Below are positions 28,701-37,861 of a DNA stretch of 64,000 nt, one piece after another. Made by a program: the position numbers and the translations under genes. Position 1 is the stretch's first letter; each line of letters opens with the position of its first letter. Under the pieces are notes generated by a model. That model did no database searches. It saw only the letters and a program-made list of their open reading frames with translations, and was not told the origin of the DNA. Origin of the DNA: Sphingomonas sp. IC-56 (GTDB lineage Bacteria > Pseudomonadota > Alphaproteobacteria > Sphingomonadales > Sphingomonadaceae); contig NZ_JAJNDV010000003.1 of NCBI RefSeq assembly GCF_021043375.1, forward strand, positions 248,001 to 312,000. The letters are read 5' to 3'.

Positions 28701-29378
28701 ATGCAAGCCGACCGCTACACGCCTCCCAAATCCCGCACCGTCAGCTTCGGTGCGGCGTTTCTCATCAACGGCGCGATCATCGCGGGTTTGATGTTCTCGG
28801 CGCCCCATATCGGCCTGATCGAGCCGGAGAAGGTCCTCGAAACCGAGAACATCCCGCTGCCGCCGGTGCCCCCGCCCGAGCCGCCCAAGCCCCAGCCCAA
28901 GCTTGAGGATCCCGTCGTCTCCCAGGCGCCTTTGCCTTACATTCCACCGCCGATCGCCCCGCAGCCCACCCAGCCCGTTATTGAGGGCAGCGCGGAGCTG
29001 CCGCGGGACCTGCCGCCGCCATTGCCGGTGCCGAACCCCGGCCCCACCACGATCCTGCCGGCCGAAACCCCCAGGCCCGTCCTCCTGCCGCTGATCGGCG
29101 CCACCCAGGACCCGCGCTACGCCGGCGATTTCCAGCCCGAATATCCCTCGGGCGAACTGCGCGCCCAGCGCGACGGCGTGGTCGTGGTCCGCATACGGAT
29201 CGGCACCGACGGCCGCGTAAAGGAAGTGCACCAGGTCAGCGCCACCAGCCCTGCCTTTTTCGAGGCGACCCGCCGCCAGGCGCTCAGCAAATGGCGCTTC
29301 AAGCCCGCCACCCGCGGCGACGTGCCCCAGGAAAGCTGGAAACAGATCACCGCGCGCTTCCAGATCGAGAATCTGTAG
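28701..29378 (+). CDS. Energy transducer TonB-family protein
   Basis: The 225-residue protein has one N-terminal transmembrane segment (about 17-37), a Pro-rich periplasmic spacer with PPEPPKP-type repeats (about 48-135) and a C-terminal TonB domain with PEYPSGELRAQRDGVVVVR. It would couple the proton-motive force (with ExbBD, not in this window) to outer-membrane receptors, such as the large receptor further along. AGGAGAAGGAG lies 8 bases before the chosen ATG. Confidence 0.9.
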   Translation: MQADRYTPPKSRTVSFGAAFLINGAIIAGLMFSAPHIGLIEPEKVLETENIPLPPVPPPEPPKPQPKLEDPVVSQAPLPYIPPPIAPQPTQPVIEGSAELPRDLPPPLPVPNPGPTTILPAETPRPVLLPLIGATQDPRYAGDFQPEYPSGELRAQRDGVVVVRIRIGTDGRVKEVHQVSATSPAFFEATRRQALSKWRFKPATRGDVPQESWKQITARFQIENL

Positions 29379-29500
29379 CATCGCCTGGTTCGTCACTCCG
29401 GCCCGTGCCGGGGTGACGAGAGGGAGAAACGCATCGTTCTTGCAGCGCCAGCGCACGAGGGTTTGCGGCTGAGCCCCAGCACCCTTATCTTGGCCCCTGC

Positions 29501-29848
29501 ATGACCTTTCTCCGCTTCTTCTCGCCGCTCCGCGCGATCCGCGACCTGCGCCGCTATCTCGCGGGCCGTCCGGCGTACGAGATCTGGTTCCTGATGCTCG
29601 CCATGGTGCTCACCCTGGTGGTGATCTGGGCGTTCGTGAAGGACTCCAACATCGCGGTGCCCTACAAGCGCAACATCATCTACGTGGAATCCTGGCCGCT
29701 CGACCGCAGCGACGAACAAATTCGGGCCCAGCAGAAGATCGACCAGGCAAAGAAGCACGCCCAGCAGGCCGAGCTCGAAAAGAAGCGCAAGAAGCGTCAG
29801 GAAGAATTCAAGCGGCTGGACGATCGCCTGGAAAAATGGGGCATCTGA
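29501..29848 (+). CDS. Small membrane protein with C-terminal coiled coil, unknown function
   Basis: The 115-residue protein has one hydrophobic segment at about residues 28-45 and then a short periplasmic-type stretch. Its last 40 residues are a highly charged Lys/Glu-rich helix, probably coiled coil. I do not recognise the family. Its last 13 bases overlap the ribD start, so it is likely cotranscribed with and translationally linked to the riboflavin genes. Confidence 0.8.
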   Translation: MTFLRFFSPLRAIRDLRRYLAGRPAYEIWFLMLAMVLTLVVIWAFVKDSNIAVPYKRNIIYVESWPLDRSDEQIRAQQKIDQAKKHAQQAELEKKRKKRQEEFKRLDDRLEKWGI

Positions 29849-30789
29849 GCGACGGCCGCTGGATGGCGGCCGCGCTGACACTGTCGCAGCGTACCCGCGG
29901 GCAAACCGCGCCCAATCCCAATGTCGGCTGCGTCCTCGTACGTGACGGCGTGGTGGTCGGCCGGGGGTGGACGCAGCCCGGCGGCCGCCCGCATGGCGAG
30001 GCGATGGCGCTGGAGCAGGCCGGGGAGCGCGCCCGGGGCGCCACCTGCTACACCACGCTCGAACCCTGCGCCCACCGCTCGTATCGGGGGCCGACCTGTT
30101 CCAACCTGCTGATCGACGCCGGTGTCGCGCGCGTGGTGATCGCCCTGCGCGATCCCGATCCGCGCACCGATGGGGCAGGGGCCGACCGCCTCCGCGCCGC
30201 CGGCATCGAAGTCACCACCGGCGTGCTGGAACCCGAAGCCCGCTACGCCATGGCCGGCTTCCTCACGCGCCAGGCGAAGGGCCGCCCCCACGTCACGCTC
30301 AAGCTCGCCACCTCGCTCGACGGCCGCATCGCCCTTCCTTCGGGCGAGAGCCGCTGGATCACCGGCTCCCAGGCCCGCGCCCACGCGCACCTGGAGCGCG
30401 CCCGCCACGAAGCGATCCTGGTCGGCCGAGGCACCTGGGAAATCGACCAGCCCAAGCTCGATGTGCGCCTCCTCGGCCTCGAAGACCGCGCACCGCGCCA
30501 ATTGATCCTGTCCTCAAGCGGCGATCTGCGCAGCCCCGAAGACATCGCCGCGCTCGATGGCGTCGACCATCTCCTGGTCGAAGGCGGCGCGCAAACCGCC
30601 GCCGCCTTCCTCCGCGCCAACCTCGTCGACCGCCTCCTCCTCTACCGCGCGCCCATCCTCCTGGGCGCCGGCAAGCCCGCGCTTGGCGACATCGGCCTGC
30701 CAGATCTCGCTTCGGCACATGGCCGCTGGTCCCTTCTCGATGCACGGCAGCTTGGCAGCGACCGTCTCGAAGTCTACGCGAGCAGCTGA
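29836..30789 (+). CDS. ribD: Bifunctional riboflavin biosynthesis deaminase/reductase
   Basis: RibD deaminates the first pyrimidine intermediate and then reduces its ribosyl chain. The zinc deaminase site is His-53/Glu-55 (PHGEAM) with Cys-78 and Cys-88 (LEPCAH and PTCSN). The C-terminal NADPH-binding reductase domain starts near residue 150 (HVTLKLATSLDGR). The 317-residue length is on the short side of the family. It overlaps the preceding membrane protein gene and is followed one base later by ribE. Confidence 0.94.
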   Translation: MGHLSDGRWMAAALTLSQRTRGQTAPNPNVGCVLVRDGVVVGRGWTQPGGRPHGEAMALEQAGERARGATCYTTLEPCAHRSYRGPTCSNLLIDAGVARVVIALRDPDPRTDGAGADRLRAAGIEVTTGVLEPEARYAMAGFLTRQAKGRPHVTLKLATSLDGRIALPSGESRWITGSQARAHAHLERARHEAILVGRGTWEIDQPKLDVRLLGLEDRAPRQLILSSSGDLRSPEDIAALDGVDHLLVEGGAQTAAAFLRANLVDRLLLYRAPILLGAGKPALGDIGLPDLASAHGRWSLLDARQLGSDRLEVYASS

Positions 30790-30790
30790 A

Positions 30791-31399
30791 ATGTTCACTG
30801 GAATCGTCACCGACATCGGTACCATCACCCAGGCGCACCAACAGGGCGACCTGCGCGTCCGCGTCTCCACCGCCTATGACACCGACGGCATCGACCTCGG
30901 CGCTTCGGTCTCCTGCTCGGGCGTCTGCCTGACGGTGGTCGACAAGGCACCGGGCGAGATCGCCTTTGACGTGTCGAACGAGACCATCTCGCGCACCGCC
31001 ACGGATCAGTGGACTGAAGGACGTCGCCTCAACCTCGAACGTGCGCTCAAGCTCGGCGACGAACTCGGCGGCCACATCGTCACCGGCCATGTCGACGGCA
31101 TCGGCACGGTGGTCGACGTCCGCGAGGAAGGCGGCTCGCACCGCGTGACCATCGCCGCTGACAAGGACCTTGCGCCCTATGTCGCGGCCAAGGGCTCGAT
31201 TACCGTCGATGGCGTGTCGCTGACCGTCAACGACGTCGCCGACACGCCCGACGGCGTGCACTTCATGCTCAACATCATCCCCCACACCGCCGAAGTCACC
31301 ACCTTCGCCGACCTCAAGACCGGTCAGGCCGTCAATCTCGAGATCGACGTGCTCGCCCGCTATCTCCAGCGCATGGAGGCACTCCGTGCCAAAGCCTGA
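30791..31399 (+). CDS. ribE: Riboflavin synthase, alpha chain
   Basis: This trimeric enzyme dismutates two 6,7-dimethyl-8-ribityllumazine molecules into riboflavin. MFTGIVTDIGTI is the standard start, and the two lumazine-binding repeats are visible (SCSGVCLTVVD near residue 38 and SITVDGVSLTVND near residue 137). Length is 202 residues. Its last 14 bases overlap the GTG start of ribB. Confidence 0.95.
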   Translation: MFTGIVTDIGTITQAHQQGDLRVRVSTAYDTDGIDLGASVSCSGVCLTVVDKAPGEIAFDVSNETISRTATDQWTEGRRLNLERALKLGDELGGHIVTGHVDGIGTVVDVREEGGSHRVTIAADKDLAPYVAAKGSITVDGVSLTVNDVADTPDGVHFMLNIIPHTAEVTTFADLKTGQAVNLEIDVLARYLQRMEALRAKA

Positions 31400-32522
31400 A
31401 CTCGCCACCTTGAAGCACGGCTTCCTCTCCAGCCCCGAAGAGCTGATCGACGAGGCGCGCAACGGCCGCATGTTCATCCTGGTCGATGACGAGGACCGCG
31501 AGAATGAAGGCGATCTCGTCATCCCCGCCCAGATGGCGACGCCGGACGCGATCAACTTCATGGCAAAGTTCGGCCGGGGCCTGATCTGCCTGGCGATGAC
31601 CAAGAGCCGCGTCGACCAGCTCGGCCTCGAACTGATGAGCCGCGCCAACGGCACACGGCATGAGACCGCGTTCACGGTCTCGATCGAGGCACGCGAGGGC
31701 GTCACCACCGGCATTTCCGCGGCTGACCGCGCGCGCACCATCTCGGTCGCGATCGACGCGACCAAGGACAAGGCCGACATCGTAACCCCCGGCCATGTCT
31801 TCCCGCTCGTCGCGCGCGACGGCGGCGTGCTGGTCCGCGCTGGCCATACCGAGGCGGCGGTCGATGTCGCGCGCCTCGCCGGCCTCAACCCCGCCGGCGT
31901 AATCTGTGAGATCATGAAGGACGACGGGACGATGGCGCGTCTCGACGACCTCGTCTCCTTCGCGCAGTTCCACAACTTGAAGATCGGCACGATCCGCGAC
32001 CTGATCGCCTATCGCCGCCGCCACGACCATTTGGTCGAGAAGCGCTCGGAGGCGAAGTTCAGCAGCGACTGGGGCGGCGAATGGACCGCCATGACCTTCT
32101 GGAACAAGGCGACCAGCTCCGAACAGGTCGCGCTGGTCAAGGGCCGCATCGATCCGGCCAAGCCGACTTTGGTGCGCATGCACGCCCTGTCGCCCTTCTC
32201 CGACATCTTCGGCGAAGGCGGTGCGCGCGGCGGGCTGCTGCGCCGCTCGATGGAGATCATCGGTCGCGAAGGGGCAGGGGTGGTGGTCGTCATCAACCGC
32301 CCGCGCCCGGACCAGTTCTCGGTCGCGCTCGATGCCAAGGCCGGCACGCTCCCGCCCAAGGACATGGAGGAGCTGCGCGATTACGGCGTCGGCGCCACCA
32401 TCCTCACTGAACTGGGCGTCCAGGACATGGTCCTGCTCACCAACACCCACCACACCCTTGTCGGGCTCGACGGCTATGGCCTGTCGATCGTCGGCGAGCG
32501 TGCAATCGATATGGAATCCTGA
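31386..32522 (+). CDS. ribB: 3,4-dihydroxy-2-butanone 4-phosphate synthase with degenerate GTP cyclohydrolase II-like domain (RibBX type)
   Basis: The N-terminal half (about 1-210) is a complete DHBP synthase, with [10 protein letters not shown] and [10 protein letters not shown]. The C-terminal half aligns with GTP cyclohydrolase II by VALVKG and [14 protein letters not shown], but the three zinc-binding cysteines and the RQEGRGIGL-type catalytic loop are absent. Such fused proteins without cyclohydrolase activity have been described as RibBX. The start is GTG and overlaps ribE. A separate RibA is therefore expected elsewhere in the genome. Confidence 0.92.
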   Translation: MPKPELATLKHGFLSSPEELIDEARNGRMFILVDDEDRENEGDLVIPAQMATPDAINFMAKFGRGLICLAMTKSRVDQLGLELMSRANGTRHETAFTVSIEAREGVTTGISAADRARTISVAIDATKDKADIVTPGHVFPLVARDGGVLVRAGHTEAAVDVARLAGLNPAGVICEIMKDDGTMARLDDLVSFAQFHNLKIGTIRDLIAYRRRHDHLVEKRSEAKFSSDWGGEWTAMTFWNKATSSEQVALVKGRIDPAKPTLVRMHALSPFSDIFGEGGARGGLLRRSMEIIGREGAGVVVVINRPRPDQFSVALDAKAGTLPPKDMEELRDYGVGATILTELGVQDMVLLTNTHHTLVGLDGYGLSIVGERAIDMES

Positions 32523-32941
32523 TGGCCCGCGTCCTGATCGTCGAAGCCCGCTTCTACGCCGAGTTGAACGACCTGCTCCTCGACGGCGCCCGCACCGCGC
32601 TGCAGGAGGCCGGCCACGACTATGAAGTGATCACCGTCCCCGGCGCGCTGGAAGTGCCCGGTGCCATCTCGCTCGCGGCCGACACCGGCCAGTACGACGC
32701 CTATGTCGCGCTCGGCGTGGTGATCCGCGGCGAGACCTATCATTTCGAGATCGTCTCCAACGAAAGCGCGCGCGGCATCATGGCCCTCGCCCTCGACGGC
32801 ATGGCGATCGGCAACGGGATCCTGACGGTCGAGAACGACGAACAGGCGCTGGTCCGCGCCGATCCCGCGCAGAAGGACAAGGGCGGCGAGGCTGCCAAGG
32901 CCGCGCTGGCAATGCTCGCGCTCAAGCAGAAGTTCGCCTGA
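32522..32941 (+). CDS. ribH: 6,7-dimethyl-8-ribityllumazine synthase
   Basis: RibH condenses the pyrimidine from RibD with the RibB product to form lumazine, the substrate of RibE. The 139-residue length and the [14 protein letters not shown] segment are typical. The ATG overlaps the ribB stop codon by one base (TGATG), so translation is likely coupled. Confidence 0.95.
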   Translation: MARVLIVEARFYAELNDLLLDGARTALQEAGHDYEVITVPGALEVPGAISLAADTGQYDAYVALGVVIRGETYHFEIVSNESARGIMALALDGMAIGNGILTVENDEQALVRADPAQKDKGGEAAKAALAMLALKQKFA

Positions 32942-32945
32942 TCCC

Positions 32946-33398
32946 ATGACCACCCAGCCGCCCCCCTCCCGCTACAAGGTGGTGGAGCGCGGGCGGCGGC
33001 TGGAAGTCATCGACACCCGCACCGGCAAGCCGGCGAGCTCGCACCACGCCCCCCCGCCGCCGCTGTCGGGCGGCGAGAGCCTCTTCCCCAGGATGCGCCG
33101 CCTGCGGCAGAGCCCCCCGGCCAGCGGAACCGCCGGCCTGGACGCCGACACCTTCGTCACCAAGGCGTTCTATGACGCCAAGGCGCCCCGCACGATCCGC
33201 ATCAACTTCGTCACCCGCAAGCGCCTGGACAGCGTCCGCTTCGGCGGCGCCATCGCCATCGCGCTGCTCGTCGCCTTGGGCTTCCTGTTCTGGCCGCTCG
33301 CGATCGGCGTGCTCGGCTTCCTGCTCAGCGACAAGGTCCGCGCCCAGCTGCGCGACGCCAGCACCCGCTTCGTCGATACACTGGACCAAGTACGGTAA
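32946..33398 (+). CDS. Putative membrane protein downstream of ribH, unknown function
   Basis: The 150-residue protein has a Pro-rich N-terminus and two adjacent hydrophobic stretches around residues 99-125, followed by a short charged tail. I do not recognise a domain. It begins 4 bases after the ribH stop, so it is probably the last gene of the riboflavin operon. Codon use and GC match the neighbours. Confidence 0.72.
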   Translation: MTTQPPPSRYKVVERGRRLEVIDTRTGKPASSHHAPPPPLSGGESLFPRMRRLRQSPPASGTAGLDADTFVTKAFYDAKAPRTIRINFVTRKRLDSVRFGGAIAIALLVALGFLFWPLAIGVLGFLLSDKVRAQLRDASTRFVDTLDQVR

Positions 33399-33481
33399 CG
33401 GCACTCCCCTCCCTGAAAAGGAGGGGCGCGCAGCCCCAATACCCCCACGACGCCCATCAATTACCACGCTACAGCGCCCCC

Positions 33482-34405
33482 ATGGACTCGCAGCCCATTG
33501 CCCGAAACCATGCCGCGACCGCGGTGCTCGCCGTCGTGGTGGCGAATGTCGCGCTCGCTTTCGGGCCGCTGTTCGTGCGCTATGCCGATGTCGGTCCGGT
33601 GGCCGCGGGCTTCTGGCGCCTGGCGCTTGCCACGCCCGTGCTGCTGGTCGTCGCCTTTGCGGCGGGCGGCCGCCCGATCTCGGCGACCAAGGGATTGTGG
33701 GGCGTGCTCGCCATCGCCGGGGTCGCCTTTGCCGCCGATCTCGCCAGCTGGCATATCGGCATCGTCCGCACGACGCTCGCCAACTCCACCCTGTTCGGCA
33801 ATTCGGCGACGCTGATCTTCCCGATCTACGGCTTCCTCGCCGCGCGCATGTGGCCCTCGCGGATGCAGGCGGTCGCGCTGCTGCTCGCGGCAGTGGGCGG
33901 CGGCCTGCTGCTTGGCCGTTCGGCCAGCCTGTCCTCGACCCATCTGGTCGGCGACCTGTTCTGCCTGCTCGCCGGCATACTCTACGCGGTGTACTTCATC
34001 TTCATGGCCCGCGCCCGCGAGCGTCTGGCCCCCGTGCCCGCGCTCGCATTGTCCTCGCTCGCGACCATCCCGCCGCTGCTCATCCTCTCGCTGACGCTGG
34101 GCGAACAGGTCATGCCCGGCAATTGGTGGCCGCTGCTCGCACTCGCGGTCGTCAGCCAGCTGATCGGCCAGGGCTGCATGATCTATGCGCTCGGCCATTT
34201 GAGCCCCCTGGTGGTCGGCATCGCCCTCCTGATCCAGCCCGCCGTGGCCGCCGCGCTCGGCTGGGTGATCTTTGACGAACAGCTCGCTGCCGCCGACGCG
34301 TTCGGCGCGATCCTCGTGGCCGTCGCGCTGGTCCTCGTCCGCCAGAGCGGCACCAAGCAGCCCCAGCAGCTTGCGCCTGCCGCCCAGGAGCCTAAATCAG
34401 CCTGA
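33482..34405 (+). CDS. DMT-superfamily transporter (EamA family)
   Basis: The 307-residue protein has about ten hydrophobic helices in two homologous halves, as in EamA/RhaT-type exporters of the drug/metabolite transporter superfamily. Substrate cannot be predicted. Its stop overlaps the ATG of the COQ9 gene by one base. Confidence 0.88.
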   Translation: MDSQPIARNHAATAVLAVVVANVALAFGPLFVRYADVGPVAAGFWRLALATPVLLVVAFAAGGRPISATKGLWGVLAIAGVAFAADLASWHIGIVRTTLANSTLFGNSATLIFPIYGFLAARMWPSRMQAVALLLAAVGGGLLLGRSASLSSTHLVGDLFCLLAGILYAVYFIFMARARERLAPVPALALSSLATIPPLLILSLTLGEQVMPGNWWPLLALAVVSQLIGQGCMIYALGHLSPLVVGIALLIQPAVAAALGWVIFDEQLAAADAFGAILVAVALVLVRQSGTKQPQQLAPAAQEPKSA

Positions 34406-35067
34406 TGGCTCAGGATCTCGCAGACGCAACCCTGGACGAGCTGCGTGAAGCACTCGCCCCCGCGCTCGCCGCCAATGCCGCGTTCGACGGCTGGTCGCCG
34501 GCCGCGCTCGACGCCACGGCCGATGGCATGGGAGTCGACCGCGACGTCGCCCGGCTCGCCTTTGCCGGTGGCGCAGTGGCGATGATCGACGCCTGGTTCG
34601 CCAGCATCGACCGCGAGATGGCCCGCCGCCTGCCGCCCGAAACGCTAGCCGCGATGAAGATCCGTCAGCGCATCACCGCGCTCGTCGAAACCCGCCTGGA
34701 CATCGCCGCCCCCAATCGCGAAGCGCTGCGCCGCGCCATCGCGATCCTCGCCATGCCCCAGAACGCCGCGCGCGCGGCAAAGCTCGGCTGGCGCTCGGCC
34801 GACGTCATGTGGCGCCTCGCCGGCGACACCGCCGCCGATTATAACCACTACACCAAGCGCGCGATGCTCGGCGGCATCTACGCCGCGACGATCGCCGTCT
34901 TCCTCCAGGACGACAGCGACGGCCACGCCGAAACCCGCGCCTTCCTCGCCCGCCGCATCGAAAACATCATGCAGTTCGAGCGTACCAAGGCGCAGCTGTT
35001 CGGCCGCACCACTCATCGCCCCAGCCTCTCGCGCTTCATCGGCCGCCTCCGCTACCCTGCGGTCTGA
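34405..35067 (+). CDS. COQ9 family protein
   Basis: The 220-residue protein matches bacterial COQ9/RpsU-neighbour family proteins by MKIRQRITALVETRLD and GDTAADYNHYTKRAMLGGIY. Mitochondrial COQ9 is a lipid-binding helper of COQ7 in ubiquinone synthesis, and bacterial homologues probably act similarly. The ATG overlaps the preceding stop codon, and the next gene starts directly after its own stop. Confidence 0.9.
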   Translation: MAQDLADATLDELREALAPALAANAAFDGWSPAALDATADGMGVDRDVARLAFAGGAVAMIDAWFASIDREMARRLPPETLAAMKIRQRITALVETRLDIAAPNREALRRAIAILAMPQNAARAAKLGWRSADVMWRLAGDTAADYNHYTKRAMLGGIYAATIAVFLQDDSDGHAETRAFLARRIENIMQFERTKAQLFGRTTHRPSLSRFIGRLRYPAV

Positions 35068-35952
35068 ATGACCGGCATGCCGCTCACCCGCCGCGGCTTT
35101 GCTGCGGTCACGCTGGGCGGAGCCGCCGCCGCAACCCTTGCCCCATCGGCTGCCGCCACCGCAGCCGACCAGATCGCTGCGCTGGAGGCGCGCGCTGGCG
35201 GCCGCCTGGGTGTGCTCGCAATCGATACCGGCAGCGGCGCCCGCATCGCCCACCGCACGACCGAACGCTTCGCGATGTGCAGCACGCACAAGGTCCTGGT
35301 CGGCGCCGCGATCCTTTCCGCGGTCGAAGCCGGTACGCTGCGGCTCGACGACCCTATCCCCTATGGCGCGAACGATCTGCTCGAATACGCGCCCGTCACG
35401 CGCCGGAACCTGCCCGCCGGCGCGATGACCGTCGAGACGCTGTGCGAAGCCGCCATTCGCTGGAGCGACAACACCGCCGACAATCTGCTGCTGAAACGGA
35501 TCGGCGGCCCCGCCGGCTGGACGCGCTATGCCCGCAGCATCGGCGACACCGTGTCGCGCCTCGACCGCTACGAGCCCGAGCTCAACAGCGCGGTTCCCGG
35601 CGACCCCCGCGACACCTCCACCCCCGAAGCGATGAGCCGCGCGCTCGCCGCCATGCTGTTCGGCGATGCGCTCAGCGACGCGTCACGAACCCGGCTCAAG
35701 GGCTGGATGTTCGACAGCGAGATCACCGCCAAGCTGTTCCGCGCCGGCCTGCCCCGCGACTGGCACACCGCCGACAAGTCGGGGTCGGGCGACAATGGCA
35801 GCCGCAACAATGCCGGCATCCTCTACCCGCCGCGCGCCGCGCCGATCCTGCTGTCGGTCTTCTACACCGGCGCGCCCACGCCAATGGCGCAGCGCGACTC
35901 GGTGATCGCCCGCTGCGCCACCATCGTCGCCGACACCTTCAAGCGGGCCTAG
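35068..35952 (+). CDS. Class A beta-lactamase (Tat-type signal)
   Basis: The 294-residue protein is a serine beta-lactamase exported to the periplasm. Catalytic elements are Ser-72 in CSTHK, Ser-133/Asp/Asn in SDN, Glu-169 in EPELN and Lys-237 in KSG. The N-terminus RRGFAAVTLG followed by an Ala-rich core looks like a Tat signal. There is a Cys beside the active-site Ser but no Cys at the position that forms the KPC-type disulfide. It starts directly after the COQ9 stop. No mobile element is near, so it looks intrinsic. Confidence 0.93.
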   Translation: MTGMPLTRRGFAAVTLGGAAAATLAPSAAATAADQIAALEARAGGRLGVLAIDTGSGARIAHRTTERFAMCSTHKVLVGAAILSAVEAGTLRLDDPIPYGANDLLEYAPVTRRNLPAGAMTVETLCEAAIRWSDNTADNLLLKRIGGPAGWTRYARSIGDTVSRLDRYEPELNSAVPGDPRDTSTPEAMSRALAAMLFGDALSDASRTRLKGWMFDSEITAKLFRAGLPRDWHTADKSGSGDNGSRNNAGILYPPRAAPILLSVFYTGAPTPMAQRDSVIARCATIVADTFKRA

Positions 35953-35961
35953 CCTCCGGCC

Positions 35962-36360
35962 TCAGACGTCGACGCTGTCATACACCACCACGCGCTCCCA
36001 CAGCCCGCTGCACGTCTCGACGAACTTCAGGTGGATGGGATGCTCCTGGTAGCGCCGCTGGTCCTCTACCGTGTCGAAGACCATCAGCTCGGACACGGCA
36101 TAGCTGCTGTCCACTACCGATCGCTGCTCGGTCGGGGCGGGAACGCCGATGCGCATCTCGCGAATCTGGGGAATGGCGCGCAGCGTCTTCAATCCGGCGA
36201 TCAGCGCGTCCCGGTCTGCCTGCGATCCCGGGTTCTTCAGCCAGAAAAAGACATGGTGGACGATTCGCTTGTCACGCGAAGCCGCCGCCAACGTCGTGCC
36301 GGCAGGCGCCAGGCCCAGCATCATCAGCAGTCCGATCCAGCCTCTACGATTCACGACCAT
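35962..36360 (-). CDS. Dabb (stress-responsive dimeric alpha-beta barrel) domain protein, exported
   Basis: The protein of about 132 residues begins with a signal-like segment ([20 protein letters not shown], cleaved near LAAAS). A Dabb domain follows, with [19 protein letters not shown] and a [12 protein letters not shown] segment. Family members are plant stress proteins and bacterial proteins of mixed roles; the substrate is unknown. GGGAGAGAG lies before the ATG. It converges on the beta-lactamase gene, 9 bases away. Confidence 0.82.
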   Translation of the reverse strand: MVVNRRGWIGLLMMLGLAPAGTTLAAASRDKRIVHHVFFWLKNPGSQADRDALIAGLKTLRAIPQIREMRIGVPAPTEQRSVVDSSYAVSELMVFDTVEDQRRYQEHPIHLKFVETCSGLWERVVVYDSVDV

Positions 36361-36439
36361 TGCATTCTCTCTCCCAAAACGCTGCCACGGGCACTGCCTT
36401 GCGCGGTACTCGATAAGCAAGATCGCGCAGAGGGTCATA

Positions 36440-36460
36440 GTTGCGCATCTTTTGCGCAAC
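36440..36460. promoter_or_regulatory. Dyad GTTGCGCA-N5-TGCGCAAC, possible operator
   Basis: The eight-base arms are perfect inverted repeats in the 218-base gap between the divergent Dabb and GGDEF genes. There is no following T-tract, so it is not an evident terminator. It could bind a dimeric regulator of either gene. Confidence 0.35.
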
Positions 36461-36578
36461 ACCCGCCGAAACATCGTGGACACGCTCCGGCAACGGGCAC
36501 AGCGACAACCAACCCTTTACCATTTCGGCCCTAGCGGGGGGCAGCCGCTACTGGCGATCCGATCGGGGGGTCGGCAAC

Positions 36579-37781
36579 ATGTTCAGAACTACCATGTCGT
36601 TCAGCGCACCGCGCGCGGGAGCGACGCTTTGGCTTACCGATCCCGGCCTTTCCGTCTCGGACGACATCAGGGCCGCGTTGCTGCGCACGCTGTTCGGCAC
36701 GCTGCCGATCTTTGCCGGCGGCGTCCTCAACACCGTGGCCGTGGCGGCTTTGGTGTCGTTCCGCCATCCAGGATCGCTGTTCCAGCTCTGGCTGTGGGCG
36801 GAGCTCCTGTTGTGCGTCGTGCGCTTGGTCGTGCTGATGCACAGCCTGAAGGCCGCTCGGGCGGGCCGAAAGACCGCGACGGACCTGTATCTGTGGCTCG
36901 CCGTGCTGTGGGCGGGCAGCGTCGGCTATGGCTGCTTCATCACGATCTGCAGTGGGGACTGGGTCGCCAGTACGCTGGCCTGCCTTTCGGCGGCGGCGAT
37001 GGTGGGCGGCATCTGCTTCCGCAACTTCGGCGCGCCGCGCCTCGTGGCAGTGATGATCGGCCTCAGCCTTGGCCCCTGCGTCATCGCCAGCCTGATATCG
37101 GGCGAGTTCATCCTGCTGGTCGTCGCGGCGCAGATCCCGTTCTACCTGATCGCCATGACCAAGGCGTCGTACCGCCTGAACCAGATCCTGATCACCACCA
37201 TGCAGGCGGAGCGCGATAACGACCGCCGGGCCCGTCACGACAGCCTCACCGGGCTCACCAACCGCGTGGGCCTGGGGAAAGCGTTCGACCAGCAACGCGC
37301 GGCGGGGCGCCCCTTCGGCCTGCTCTATCTCGATCTCGACGGATTCAAGGCAATCAACGACACGCTCGGCCATGCGGCCGGTGACCGCCTTCTGGTCGAA
37401 GTCGCGGATCGGCTCCGCTCGGCAGCGGAGCGCGACGGTGTCCTTTCGCGCATCGGCGGCGATGAGTTCGTCATGCTCGTGCCGGCAAGCGACGCGCAGG
37501 CCGCTCAGTTCGCGGCCGGCGTGATCGCCACCGCCATCGCGCAGCGCCCCTTCGTCATCGGCGGCGAAAGCGTCAGCCTGGCTGGCAGCATCGGCGTGAC
37601 GTTCGACGCCTACTGCACCAAGCCGCTCGAGCAGTTGATGCGTGAGGCCGACACGGCGCTGTACCAGGCAAAAGCCGCCGGCGGCGGTGTCCGCTTCGGC
37701 GCGGCACGGCCTGCGCCGGAGCGTCGCGCAGACATGGCCGGTGCCGCCATTCCCGCACGCGCCCTCACCCTCGCCGTCTAG
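36579..37781 (+). CDS. Membrane-bound diguanylate cyclase (GGDEF)
   Basis: The 400-residue protein has an N-terminal membrane region with five or six hydrophobic helices (about residues 30-200) and a C-terminal GGDEF domain. The active-site loop is the canonical GGDEF at residues 293-297, so c-di-GMP synthesis is likely. No upstream RxxD inhibitory site stands out. The ATG giving MFRTTMSF was chosen, with GGGGGG 9 bases before it. Confidence 0.9.
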   Translation: MFRTTMSFSAPRAGATLWLTDPGLSVSDDIRAALLRTLFGTLPIFAGGVLNTVAVAALVSFRHPGSLFQLWLWAELLLCVVRLVVLMHSLKAARAGRKTATDLYLWLAVLWAGSVGYGCFITICSGDWVASTLACLSAAAMVGGICFRNFGAPRLVAVMIGLSLGPCVIASLISGEFILLVVAAQIPFYLIAMTKASYRLNQILITTMQAERDNDRRARHDSLTGLTNRVGLGKAFDQQRAAGRPFGLLYLDLDGFKAINDTLGHAAGDRLLVEVADRLRSAAERDGVLSRIGGDEFVMLVPASDAQAAQFAAGVIATAIAQRPFVIGGESVSLAGSIGVTFDAYCTKPLEQLMREADTALYQAKAAGGGVRFGAARPAPERRADMAGAAIPARALTLAV

Positions 37782-37861
37782 GCTTCCTGCCTGGACGCGG
37801 CGGCTGGGCTCCCCGACCTGCGATCCGCACGCCCCTTCACAAAAGTCTAGCCTTCCCCCGC

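Noticed and set aside
29379..29500. Possible FMN riboswitch before the riboflavin operon
   Set aside because: The conserved RFN-element sequences are not present in this gap or just upstream of ribD.
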